Below are positions 1 to 8,109 of a DNA stretch of 22,504 nucleotides, piece by piece. The position numbers and the translations under genes are program-made. Source of the stretch: Priapulus caudatus (Eukaryota > Priapulida > Priapulimorpha > Priapulimorphida > Priapulidae); NCBI RefSeq assembly GCF_000485595.1, contig NW_014577782.1, positions 96,315 through 118,818 of the forward strand, read 5' to 3'. Numbering within the stretch: the stretch's first letter is position 1; every line of letters begins with the position of its first letter. Under the pieces are notes generated by a model. It searched no databases. It saw only the letters and a list, made by a program, of their open reading frames with translations, and was not told where the DNA came from.

Positions 1-373
1 TCTCTCGCTCGCTCTCTCGCTCGCTCTCTCTCTCTCTCTCCCCCCTCTTTCTCTCTCTCTCACCTCGCCACCTTACACTCTAGGACCTAGAGTCTAGGTA
101 TTCCTGTGTTCTTGCCCGCGAAGCAGTAATCGGAAACAGACTGCTCTGCTCTTCTACCCACAGCCACTATAAAAGTGCAAATATTGATTATTTCGTCCGA
201 TAGATGGCAGCACGTTGTCAGTTCTCTACTATGATGCCGAGGTCGGTCGGTCAGCGGCTAAAGCTTGTCAGGTGGCAGAGTGAGAGCAGAGCAGTGGTCC
301 TCCCCTCTCTTCCTGCCGCCGCCGCTGTGGCGCGGACGATCCGCGCCCGAATGATGACGTTTTTGATTTTCAG
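1..373. other. CT microsatellite and intron upstream of nucleophile exon A
   Basis: Positions 1-62 are a CT/CTCG microsatellite. The rest is read as intron: it ends in a T-rich stretch and a CAG acceptor at 371-373, directly before the GACATGAACGAG of exon A. The preceding GH31 exon (VWPG...GMWI) is not found upstream; the only copy in the window lies far downstream at 18738-18851. Nothing else coding is recognised. Confidence 0.5.
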
Positions 374-461
374 GACATGAACGAGCCGTCGAGCTCAGTC
401 ACCGGCTCCGTCACCGGATGTCACAGCAGCGACCCTTATGACTTTCCCGTTTACACACCAG
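374..461 (+). CDS. GH31 alpha-glucosidase, catalytic nucleophile exon, form A (DMNEPS)
   Basis: This 88-nt exon runs from a CAG acceptor to a GTAACC donor (phase 0 in, phase 1 out). It reads DMNEPSSSVTGSVTGC followed by HSSDPYDFPVYTP plus one base of a Gly codon. In GH31 the first Asp of D-M-N-E-P is the catalytic nucleophile that forms the covalent glucosyl intermediate; the preceding exon should end in GMWI, as the exon at 18738-18851 does. The end of the segment (FPVYTPG) departs from the usual NPPYVPG, which the form-B exon keeps. The outgoing phase fits the GVTDDSLQ exon at 2234. The frame is clean. It lies 785 bp upstream of the related exon B. Identification as GH31 is firm; whether this copy is used in a mature transcript is unknown. 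Confidence 0.88.
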
Positions 462-1246
462 GTAACCGGTCGCGCCGCCCCGTGATCCCCCCTCGCTCAC
501 GAGAGTTCTCTAGACTGGTCCCCCACCTTCGCCCCGGTGTAGCGTGAGCGATTGCATGAGCATTAAATGAGCTCATCTGACGTAGTCAGATGCAGCTTGT
601 AGAATCGCATGATCATCCGTTCGTGCGTCCGTCCGTGCGTGCGTCAAAAGTTGGGCACAAATCTTAACCGAACGACGTATGGTCATGATATTCGGGACAG
701 GGGGGGGGGGGGATCGTGAAAAGGAATCGGGATGAAAAATTGATGTGTAAACGGAAGGGGGAATATTTCCCCCTTAACTTAAGGTATAAAAGGAAATACG
801 GTGTATAGTGTGATGGGCAGGAAACCCATCACCAGTGCGAAATTGGAGGTCATGGGTCAAAGGGCAGTGGGGGAAAGGTCAGATATCAGGCATTTTCTGA
901 GGACATGGCCTCTCATTTGTGGAAGAACTCGTCGGTAGGCGTCGTGGAAGGCCTCGGCGGCTGTGCATTCAGACTCTCGTGATCGATGAATGAGCGTGAT
1001 CAACAATAGTTCCTCTTCCAAGTCACCCTCCTCGATCAACCTCCCCCCACTCTCCTGGGTCACTCTCCCTACCCTCCTGGGTCGCCCTCCCTACCCTCCT
1101 GGCTCATCCTCCCTACCCCCCTGGGTCACCCTCCCTACCCTCCTGGGTCACCCTCCCTACCCTCGCATGGTTGCTCCCGTCACCTCGTGTAGTATGTTAA
1201 CGCAGTGTTGTTGTCGTCACGTGTGTGTCGGGGATTTTGTGTGCAG
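462..1246. other. Intron or spacer between nucleophile exons A and B
   Basis: 785 bp starting with a GTAACC donor and ending with GTGTGCAG. It holds a short GTCC/GTGC simple repeat near 621-645, a G homopolymer near 700-711, and a 22-bp minisatellite (listed separately). No coding segment is recognised; reading frames across 857-1253 come from the repeat or lack any family motif. Confidence 0.5.
1057..1165. repeat. 22-bp minisatellite, about five units
   Basis: Tandem units close to CTCCCTACCCTCCTGGGTCA with small variants (CGCC, CATC, ACTC at the variable position). The array is pyrimidine-rich and lies in the intron upstream of nucleophile exon B. Confidence 0.85.
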
Positions 1247-1331
1247 GATGTGAACGAGCCAACGTCGCACGTTGGATCCGTGACCGGATGTAGCAATGAC
1301 TCTAGATGGGACAATCCTCCCTACGTGCCAG
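1247..1331 (+). CDS. GH31 alpha-glucosidase, catalytic nucleophile exon, form B (DVNEPT)
   Basis: This 85-nt exon lies between GTGTGCAG and a GTGGGC donor. It reads DVNEPTSHVGSVTGC and then SNDSRWDNPPYVP plus one Gly base. The Asp at residue 1 is the expected GH31 nucleophile (Met to Val at the next position) and the C-terminal NPPYVPG is canonical. Phase 0 in, phase 1 out, the same as exon A, so A and B can replace each other but cannot be spliced together without a frameshift. The next GH31 exon (GVTDDSLQ, 2234) joins in phase. A nearly identical second copy follows at 1349. Confidence 0.88.
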
Positions 1332-1348
1332 GTGGGCGGGCGGGTCAG

Positions 1349-1433
1349 GATGTGAACGAGCCAACGTCGCACGTCGGATCCGTGACGGGATGTAGCAATG
1401 ACTCTAGATGGGACAATCCTCCCTACGTGCCAG
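1349..1433 (+). CDS. Tandem second copy of GH31 nucleophile exon form B
   Basis: Near-identical repeat of 1247-1331 in a 102-bp direct tandem duplication; I see only synonymous differences (GTT/GTC and ACC/ACG). Only 17 bp (gtgggcgggcgggtcag) separates the copies, too short for a normal intron although it looks like GT...AG. Reading straight through is in frame, adding GGRAGQ between the copies and giving two nucleophile motifs in series. This could be a recent slippage duplication, an assembly stutter, or a real exon duplication in which only one copy is used. The left arm of the large inverted repeat starts inside this exon, near 1376. Confidence 0.75.
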
Positions 1434-1469
1434 GTGGGCGGGCGGGTGCGTGGGCGCATACAGAATCAT

Positions 1470-1626
1470 GATAGTGGGCGGTGGAGGTGGTTGGTACATT
1501 ATGGTGGGGGCAGTGGAGGTGGTTGATACATTATGGTGGGGGCGGTTGGGGGTGGCTGGTACCTTATGGTGGGGTCGTGGGGGTGGCTGGTACCTTATGG
1601 TGGGGGCGGTTGGGGGGTGGCTGGAT
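1470..1626. repeat. ~33-bp GGT-rich minisatellite (short array, left arm)
   Basis: Four to five units of the type TGGCTGGTACCTTATGGTGG plus GGGCGGTTGGGGG. The same array occurs in inverted orientation and is much longer at 7115-8005. Both strands are open through it only because of repeat composition. Confidence 0.85.
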
Positions 1627-2233
1627 GGTTCCTTATGCATATGATTATGTCATTGCATGTTGTTGTTATCCACTCTCACATGACCCTTCCCTTCTTGTGA
1701 CAGAATGACATGTTCCTGTGATTTCCTTTCCCTTTGCTTAGAACTTCTAACCGTTTGGAAATGCATTGCCCTTCGTGCATCTTAGCTGGCTTAGACATGA
1801 GTTACAGTAAGGTGCATGGGCATGTTTAGTTATTTCTAGTTATTAGTTCTACATATTTTACATTTTTTGTATGAAGAAACATTTACTTTCGTCCCCCATT
1901 TCAACCGAACTTTTCCCTAATAGGCTAATATCCTTATATATAGTTATTATGATTATGCTGTCCTTGTACATGTACCTCTCTTTGTACAATGTTACGATGT
2001 ATCTGGCATAATGCGGTTGGCCCCTTCACGTATCTCACATCTCTCCTCTAATGCTTCGTTCATCAGAAGCATGGCTCATTAAAGCAGATTATGCAATTAA
2101 TTAAATGCATTAATGCAGATTATGTACAGTAAACGTACGATCACGATGTACAATGTAAACGTACGATCACGATGCTCTATTGAAATATTGTGTCTTCTGA
2201 TCGTGACCTTGACCTCTGTGTCTGTGCTTGCAG
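1627..2233. other. Intron between nucleophile exon B and GVTDDSLQ exon
   Basis: Non-coding, AT-rich in its second half, ending in CTTGCAG at 2227-2233. It contains GTAAACGTACGATCACGATG twice (about 2127 and 2156). The whole stretch is matched in inverse by 6451-7110. No coding exon is recognised. Confidence 0.55.
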
Positions 2234-2351
2234 GAGTCACCGATGATTCACTGCAGGCAAGAACTCTCTGTCCGTCTGCCAAGCAATATGGCGGTCGTCA
2301 CTATGACTTACACAGTCTTTATGGACTCATGGAGATGAAAGCCACATATAA
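2234..2351 (+). CDS. GH31 alpha-glucosidase exon GVTDDSLQ...HSLYG
   Basis: A 118-nt exon between CTTGCAG and GTACTA (phase 1 in, phase 2 out). With the Gly from the previous exon it reads GVTDDSLQARTLCPSAKQ and then YGGRHYDLHSLYGLMEMKATY plus two bases of Lys. This is the barrel segment after the nucleophile: the (N/S)LYG motif is typical of animal GH31 enzymes. Frame and length are clean. The outgoing phase fits the KALVSVRGKRPL exon. An inverted, indel-bearing copy lies at 6322-6450. Confidence 0.87.
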
Positions 2352-2811
2352 GTACTACACGTTAATCCATTCATGTTCCACGCAGGAAATTCAGAATTCG
2401 TGCTTTTCGCATCATTGCTTATGGACGAAATTAAAAAATACTCGTTTTAATAAATTCTGGAAGTAAACGTGTTATCCTAATAATTTCCTAATAATAAATT
2501 TCTAACCCCAACACCAAACCCAACCCCAACCCCAACACCAACACCAAACCTAACACTAACACTAGAACCTTATCCTTAATTACAACCCCAACACCAAACA
2601 ACCAACCCCATACACCAACCCCAACACCAACACCAAACCTTAACCTAACCCTACCCAGCCCCAACCCTAACCCTAACCCTCACATTTCGTTGACATAACG
2701 TACATGCGTATACGACCAATCGCAGTGAAATCTCTTCCATTAATTCTTGTTCCTGCGCGTGACGGCAGAGGCGGCAGCATCGAGTAAACAACGAGCATCC
2801 TTCGTTGCCAG
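2352..2811. other. Intron with telomere-like array
   Basis: Starts GTACTA and ends GTTGCCAG. Apart from the CCCTAA-like array (listed separately) it holds nothing recognisable. It is matched in inverse by 5801-6321. Confidence 0.5.
2503..2683. repeat. Degenerate interstitial telomere-like (CCCTAA/CCAACA) array, left arm
   Basis: Runs of CCCAACCCCAACACCAACACC, AACCTAACACTAAC and, at the end, CCCTAACCCTAACCCT. It is a degenerate array ending in a few perfect CCCTAA units. The inverse (TTAGGG) array is at 5928-6150. Its position inside a GH31 intron shows that it is interstitial. Confidence 0.85.
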
Positions 2812-2951
2812 AGCTTCTCGCTGAGCGTGAGCGTGTGTAAAACGACCTTATCATCTCCGCTCGACCTCCTACCAGTGCGGGCAAATATGGCGGCCACTGG
2901 CTCGGCAGACAAATGCAAGTGTGTGGAAACACATGTACTACTCCATCACAG
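2812..2951 (+). pseudogene. GH31 acid/base exon (KRPLI...HWLG...HMYYSIT), frame broken
   Basis: A 140-nt exon-like segment between GTTGCCAG and a GTCAGC donor. Fragments in different frames read YGGHWLG and ASVWKHMYYSIT. In GH31 the Asp of HWLGD is the acid/base catalyst, and the Arg of SRSTF contacts substrate. Here the N-terminal part (TGTGTAAAACGACCTTATCATC) carries indels and an in-frame stop, and extra A residues disturb the GDN codons. The inverted copy at 5664-5800 keeps KRPLIISRSTFP. Comparing the two suggests an original exon of about 134 nt, both copies having gained bases. Sequencing error and real decay cannot be told apart here. Confidence 0.78.
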
Positions 2952-3102
2952 GTCAGCTCCCCCTGTGGCAGTGCAGCGAATATCGCAGCGCGCGGCGATG
3001 ATGATTAATACTAAATAGGCCGGAAATATCACGACTCGGACTAATATGATATTGAGCTCAATCATTCTACGAATGTTTCTGGCCAATGCCCCCTTGGATA
3101 TG

Positions 3103-3134
<32 letters not shown>

Positions 3135-3338
3135 TATACATAATATATATACATAGATATATATATATCTATACATTATGTCACTCCAGCATTATACCAT
3201 TGTGGGAATAGTCACTGACTATAAATCTTGCAGTTGAATGTATCTGGCATCGCTGAACTATGTAACTTGAAACGCTCAGCTAGCATAAAACTTTACGTGC
3301 ACCCTAGCTTGTATACGTTATCAGAAACGCAGTGGCTA
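2952..3338. other. Intron with AT microsatellite, left arm
   Basis: Follows the HMYYSIT exon donor and contains an alternating AT tract at about 3101-3172. It is matched in inverse by 5267-5663. No gene is seen; the AT-rich frames are low complexity. Confidence 0.6.
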
Positions 3339-3339
3339 T

Positions 3340-3594
3340 GCGTCCGGTCATCCATTACAAAGCTCAGCACAGATTCCCCTATCTACCTCACGATTAAGCG
3401 CCCGCTTTTCATAATTGATTGCCGTATGTCAAATCCGTTGATTTTACTGATTTACTATTACTTCAAAGTTACAAAAACACATTTTTGTGCATAAAATACC
3501 TAAAGGTAAGTAATATTATGTAAAAACCTATTGTTTATTGTTTTTACTGAAAAAATATAGTTGGGTTCACATAAGAATATATATGACCGGATGC
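3340..3594. mobile_element. Putative ~255-bp TIR element (GCGTCCGGTCAT ends), copy 1
   Basis: Left end GCGTCCGGTCAT and right end ATGACCGGATGC are near-perfect inverted repeats; including GGCTA on the left and TAGCC on the right extends the match to about 18 bp. The interior is AT-rich with no ORF. A second copy occupies 15538-15794. It sits just upstream of the FGVPLIG exon. Either a miniature transposon or an intronic inverted repeat; no clean target duplication is visible. Confidence 0.45.
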
Positions 3595-3611
3595 CGTAGC
3601 CTGGGAGCTGG

Positions 3612-3631
3612 CGCGTCCGGTACCGGACGCG
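3612..3631. repeat. Perfect 20-bp palindrome in intron
   Basis: CGCGTCCGGTACCGGACGCG equals its own reverse complement. It shares GCGTCCGGT with the TIR at 3340. In the second copy (about 15812-15830) one extra A and a changed first base break the perfect symmetry. Confidence 0.8.
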
Positions 3632-3756
3632 TAGACACAGCCTATAAGAAATGTCGAGGTGTTACAGAAAGTATGGTCCACTGTGGTATGTTTAAAAAGC
3701 TCGGGTGGACCCTAAAACCGGGAAGAACTAACAAAGTACTTTCCCTCTCATTTCAG

Positions 3757-3910
3757 GCATCCTCAGTTTCTCGATGTTTGGCTGCCGCTGATAGGTGCTG
3801 ACATCTGTGGGTTTAATGGTAACACAACTAGAGCAGTTGCTGTCAGCGCTGGATGCAGCTTGGTGCTTTTCTACCCGTTCTCCCGCAATCACAATTCATT
3901 GCACATGAGC
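3757..3910 (+). pseudogene. GH31 exon [13 protein letters not shown], copy 1, with frameshifts
   Basis: Between TTTCAG and GTAAGC, homologous to the intact exon at 15954-16105 (152 nt) but 154 nt long. At least three changes break the frame: a lost base in GGCGTGCCG (Phe-Gly-Val-Pro), insertions around the TTEQLCQRW codons, and an extra T in GCTTTCTAC. Recognisable fragments are [23 protein letters not shown] and [14 protein letters not shown]. Splice sites are intact and the downstream partner exon PQDPAVFG is in place, so this may be a working exon hidden by sequencing errors or a decayed one. Confidence 0.82.
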
Positions 3911-3976
3911 GTAAGCCAATCACGTATCTTTCCATGCAGTCGTCATCCAATAGCCAAAACTCGTTTATTTACAAAA

Positions 3977-4679
3977 GAATTTATTCTATCAATATGTGAA
4001 TAAATATATTCAAACTTTACCTTGTTTTTGTCTCGGATTCTCCCTTAATCATATGACACCACCAGTTTACCTGAAAATCGTATGTGTTCTTCAAAAAAGT
4101 TCTTTGAATACGACACGGTTTCACACAGTTTTCCCAAACGTTTGCATCTTATCGGCCAGAGTTGATATAACGGCAGCAGCACCAGGTTGTAACTACGGGA
4201 CGCTGGGGGCTGTTGGAGATATTAGGTAAGCATAGTAACAGCACTTGTTTTGCTTCCTTATCATCAAGAACACGATGGCAACACAGCTAAAATCAGCTGC
4301 TAGCTCGCCGTGAGCACAAATTTATTTTTAGCACGCTGGAAACGCATTACACACTGAATACAATTCGATGCCTAATATCTCCAGCAGCCCCCAGCGTCCC
4401 GTCAGAGACAATAGAACACTAATCTGATAACAAACATTGGTTGATAAGATGCAAACGTTTGGGAAAACTGTGTGAAACCGTGAACAATAACTTTTTTGAA
4501 GAACACATGATTTTCAGGTAAACTGGTGGTGTCATATGATTAAGGGAGGATCCGAGACGAAAACAATGTAAAGTTTGAATATATTTATTCACATATTAAT
4601 AGAATAAATTCAAGTTAAAAACTACGCAAAACGCTGTTAAAACAGTGTCATACACTTCTCCCATTATGTACTCTTGATA
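3977..4679. mobile_element. Foldback-type element with ~300-bp inverted repeats, copy 1 (left end deleted)
   Basis: 3977-4228 is the reverse complement of about 4370-4620, with a ~145-bp loop between. The right arm continues to CTCTTGATA at 4679, followed by ATTAT. The left terminus and its flank are missing compared with copy 2 (16192-17506), where ATTAT flanks both ends. No transposase ORF is seen, so it is a non-autonomous element in the GH31 intron. Confidence 0.75.
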
Positions 4680-4713
4680 ATTATACACGCTATTTGTTTT
4701 TGTTCATTCCTGT

Positions 4714-4721
4714 TTGTTGTT

Positions 4722-4757
<36 letters not shown>

Positions 4758-4761
4758 TGTT
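4714..4761. repeat. TTG trinucleotide microsatellite
   Basis: Roughly fifteen GTT units with one ATT interruption, immediately downstream of the foldback element. The corresponding tract in copy 2 (about 17540-17565) is shorter. Confidence 0.85.
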
Positions 4762-4847
4762 GTTCCTGATTATACATGTACTTATATACATTGTATGCGT
4801 TATTGTTCAATACTACATTGTAACAGGGTTCCAATAGCAGTAACTAA

Positions 4848-5266
<419 letters not shown>

Positions 5267-5427
5267 TAGCCACTGCGTTTCTGATAAGGTATAAAGCTAG
5301 GGGTGCACGTAAGTTTATGCTAGCTGAGCGTTTCAAGTTACATAGTTCACGATTGCCAGATACATTTCAACTGCCAACATTTATAGTCAGTGACTGATTC
5401 CCACAATGGTATATAGCTGGAGTGACA

Positions 5428-5515
5428 TAATATAGATATATATATATATATATCTATGTATATATATAATGTATATATATTATGTATAATATATATATAT
5501 ATCATTATATATACA
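5428..5515. repeat. AT microsatellite, right arm
   Basis: Alternating TA tract with GTATA and TATCTATG variants, the inverted counterpart of 3101-3172. Confidence 0.85.
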
Positions 5516-5663
5516 TATCCAAGGGGGCATTGCCAGAAACATTCGTAGAACAATTCAGCTACAATATCATATTAGTCTGAGTCGTGATATTTCCGCCTAT
5601 TTAGTATTAATCATCATCGCCGCGCTGCGATGATTCCTGTCACTGCCACCAGGGGGAGCTGAC

Positions 5664-5800
5664 CTGTGATGGAGTAGTACATGTGTTTCCACACGCTCTG
5701 CATTGTCTCCGAGCCAGTGGGCCGCCATATTGCCCGCCACTGGGGGAAGGTCGAGCGGGAGATGATGAGAGGTCGTTTACCCCTCACGCTCACGAGAGCT
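5664..5800 (-). pseudogene. GH31 acid/base exon, inverted copy (KRPLIISRSTFP...HMYYSIT)
   Basis: Reverse-strand exon between TTGCAG (5801-5806) and a GTCAGC donor. With the preceding Lys base it reads KALVSVRGKRPLIISRSTFP and ends VWKHMYYSIT. Between these blocks the frame is shifted (QWRAIWRPTGSETMQS where YGGHWLGDN is expected); three single-base insertions (an extra C in CCCCC, an extra C in GGCCCAC, an extra base in GCAGAGC) restore the overall frame. The acid/base Asp is therefore encoded out of frame. It lies in the right arm, with the GVTDDSLQ copy at 6322-6450 upstream in minus orientation, so exon order is kept. Net +3 insertion without a stop fits sequencing error as well as decay. 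Confidence 0.8.
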
Positions 5801-5927
5801 CTGCAACGAAGGATGCTCGGTTGTTTACCGACGCTCGCTCTCGCCGTCACGCGCGAGGACAGAATCTAATGGAGAGATTTCACTCGGATTGCGTCGTATA
5901 CGCAATTAACGTTATGTCACGATGTGA

Positions 5928-6150
5928 GGGTTAGGGTTAGGGTTGGGGCTGGGGTAGGGTTAGGTTTGGTGTTGGTGTTGGGGTTAGGTTAGGTTTGGTG
6001 TTGGGGTTGGGTTAGATTAGAATAAGGTTTAGTGTTGGTGTTGGGGGTTGTTGTTGGGTTGAATTAGGTTAGGTTTGATGTGGTGTTCGTGTTGGGGTTA
6101 GGGTTTGGAGTTAGGTTAGGTTTGGTGTTGTGGTTAGGGATTTATTCATT
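5928..6150. repeat. Degenerate interstitial telomere-like (TTAGGG) array, right arm
   Basis: Begins GAGGGTTAGGGTTAGGGTTG and continues as GGTTTGGTGTTGGTGTTGGG variants. It is the inverse of 2503-2683 and lies in the intron between the inverted GH31 exon copies. Confidence 0.85.
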
Positions 6151-6321
6151 AGGAAATATTAGGATAACACGTTACTTCCATAATTTATTAATACGAGTAT
6201 TTACTTTTATTTCAAATCATAAGCAAATGACGCGAAAAAACGAATTCTGAATTTCCTGCGTCGGAAAAAATAAATGAGGCGGGGGGGTTGGGTCGAAAAT
6301 GAATGGATTAACGTGTAGTAC

Positions 6322-6450
6322 TCATATATGGTGGCTTTTTCATCTCTGAGTCCATAAAACGACTGTGTTAAGTCATAGTGAACGTCCGCATATTGCTTGG
6401 CACGACGAGCAGAGAGTTTCTTGCGCTGCAGTGAATGCATCGGTGACTGC
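6322..6450 (-). pseudogene. GH31 GVTDDSLQ exon, inverted copy with indels
   Basis: Reverse complement carries CTGCAG then GCAGTCACCGATGCATTC, homologous to the exon at 2234-2351 but 129 nt instead of 118. Fragments AKQYADVHYDL and FYGL are readable in a shifted frame. The extra bases are mostly single-nucleotide insertions. It is part of the right arm of the large inverted repeat. Confidence 0.75.
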
Positions 6451-7110
6451 CTGCAGCACAGACACAGAGTCAAAGGTCACGGATCAGAAGACACAATGTG
6501 TTCAATAGATGGCATCGTGATCGCACGTTTACGGGATTGTACATCGTTATTTGTACGTTTTACATCTGTACAGTGCGTGATTGTAACGTTTACTGTAACA
6601 TAATCTGAATAATGCATTTAATAATTGCTAATCTGCTTTAATGACGCCATGCTTCTGATGGACGAAGGCATTCTAGAGGAGAGATGTTGAGATACGTGAA
6701 GGGGCCAACCGCATAATGCGCAGATACATCGTAACATTCCTACAAAGAGAGGTACATGTACAAGGACAGCATAATCAATAGATAACTATATATAGAGGAT
6801 ATGTAGCCTTTAGGGAAAAGTTCGGTTGAAATGGGGGACGTCACACTTGAAGTGTAAGTAAATGTTTCTTTCATACAAAAAAATGTAAAAGTAATGTAGA
6901 ACATCTAATAACTACAACATGCCCATGCACCTTACTGTAACTCTATGTTCTAAGCCAGCTAGATGCACGAAGGGCAATGCATTTCCAAACAGGTTAGAAG
7001 TTCTAAGCAAGGGAAAGGCAAATTCACAGAAATTCTGCCACAATAGTGAAGGGTGCATGTGAGAGTGGATAACAACAACATGCGATGACATCATCATATG
7101 CAAGTAAGGA
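6451..7110. other. Inverted copy of the exon B to GVTDDSLQ intron
   Basis: Reverse-complement match to about 1627-2233, including the AAATGGGGGACG and GCATTTCCAAAC blocks. No coding content is recognised. Confidence 0.65.
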
Positions 7111-7114
7111 AATC

Positions 7115-8005
7115 CAGCCCCCCCCCCACGACCCGCACATAAGGTACCACACCCCCAAACCGACCGCCACCATAAGGTACCGAGCCACCCCCCAACGCCC
7201 GCCACCCATAAGGTACCAGCCACGACCCACGCCCCCCAGCCTAAGTCGTACCATTCGCACACCCACGACTCGTCCACCATGAACGGTTACGAGCCACACG
7301 CCACGACCCCACCATTAGGTAGCCAGCCACACCCACGACCCCACCTTAAGGTACCAACACCGCCACCGCCCGCCCCATAAGGTACGCAACCGCACACCCA
7401 ACGACCGCCACCTTTAAGGTACCCAAGCACCCCACCGCCCCACCATAATGTACAACGCACGCCGCACCGCCCCACCATAAAGGTAAGAGCACACGCCACG
7501 ACCCCAACCATTAGGTAGCGCAGCCACACCCACGAACCCCACCTTAAGGTACCAACCACCCCCACCGCCCGTCCACCATAAGGTACAACCACCCCACGAC
7601 CCCACTTAAGGTACCAACGCACCCCCACCGCCCCCACCGATAAGGTACCAACCACCCGACCGCCCCCACCATAAGGTTACCAACCACAACCCGACGACGC
7701 CCACATAAGGTAGCGCAGCCGCCCCAACGCCCCCACCATAATTGTTAAGCCAGGCACACCCACGACCCCACCTTAACGTACCCAGCGCACACCCACCGCC
7801 CCCCAGCCATAAGGTAGCCAACCACGAGACCCACCCGCCCCCACCATAAGGTACAGCCACCCCATCGACCCCAACCTTAAGGTACCACCACCGGCCACCG
7901 ACCCCACCTTAAGGTACAACCACCCCACGCCCCCCACCATAAGGTACGGCAACCACCCCCACCAGCCCCACGCATAATGTACGCAACCCCCCTCACCGCC
8001 CACTA
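7115..8005. repeat. Expanded ~33-bp minisatellite (ACC/CCACC-rich), right arm
   Basis: About 26 units of the form CCCCCACCATAAGGTACCA plus ACCACCCCCACCGC, many with single-base indels. It is the inverse of the four- to five-unit array at 1470-1626. Translations on the minus strand are Gly/Trp/Val-rich low complexity. Confidence 0.88.
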
Positions 8006-8049
8006 TCATGATTCTGTATCATATGCCCGCCGGCCCGCCCGCCGCCCAC

Positions 8050-8109
8050 CTGGACGTAGGGAGGATTGTCCCATCTAGAGTGCATTGCTAGCATGCCGGT
8101 CAGCGGATC
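8050..8109 (-). pseudogene. Truncated GH31 nucleophile exon form B, inverted
   Basis: Reverse complement reads from GATCCG through ACTCTAGATGGGACAATCC to the GTGGGC donor: the 3' part of exon B (SVTGC...PPYVPG). The 5' part encoding DVNEPTSHV, and so the nucleophile, is absent because homology stops at 8109. An extra C in GCACTC and a lost G in ACGTCC also shift the frame. Confidence 0.75.

Larger units (their letters stand above)
1376..3338. repeat. Left arm of large inverted repeat (pairs with 5267-8109)
   Basis: Read in reverse complement, successive segments match 8109 down to 5267: exon B end, GGT-rich minisatellite, intron, GVTDDSLQ exon, telomere-like array, acid/base exon, AT-rich tract, and the AT-rich intron ending in CGCAGTGGCTA. 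Pairing is in register (outer 1376/8109, inner 3338/5267). It carries three GH31 exons on the + strand. Matching stops at the start of GCGTCCGGTCAT at 3340. Confidence 0.9.
5267..8109. repeat. Right arm of large inverted repeat (pairs with 1376-3338)
   Basis: Reverse complement of the left arm with many small indels. It is 0.9 kb longer, mainly because the GGT-rich minisatellite is expanded (7115-8005). The GH31 exons it carries lie on the minus strand at 5664-5800, 6322-6450 and 8050-8109. Homology to the left arm ends at CGGATC (8104-8109), inside the nucleophile exon. Confidence 0.9.

Noticed and set aside
1332-1348. 17-bp GT...AG intron between tandem nucleophile exons
   Set aside because: Far shorter than any known spliceosomal intron minimum; more likely the duplication junction.
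2503-2683. True chromosome end (CCCTAA repeats)
   Set aside because: The array is degenerate and lies in an intron between GH31 exons, with its inverse further along; it is interstitial.
6912-8009. Series of Gly/Trp/Val-rich minus-strand frames
   Set aside because: Translations of the expanded 33-bp minisatellite; the frame changes with each indel.
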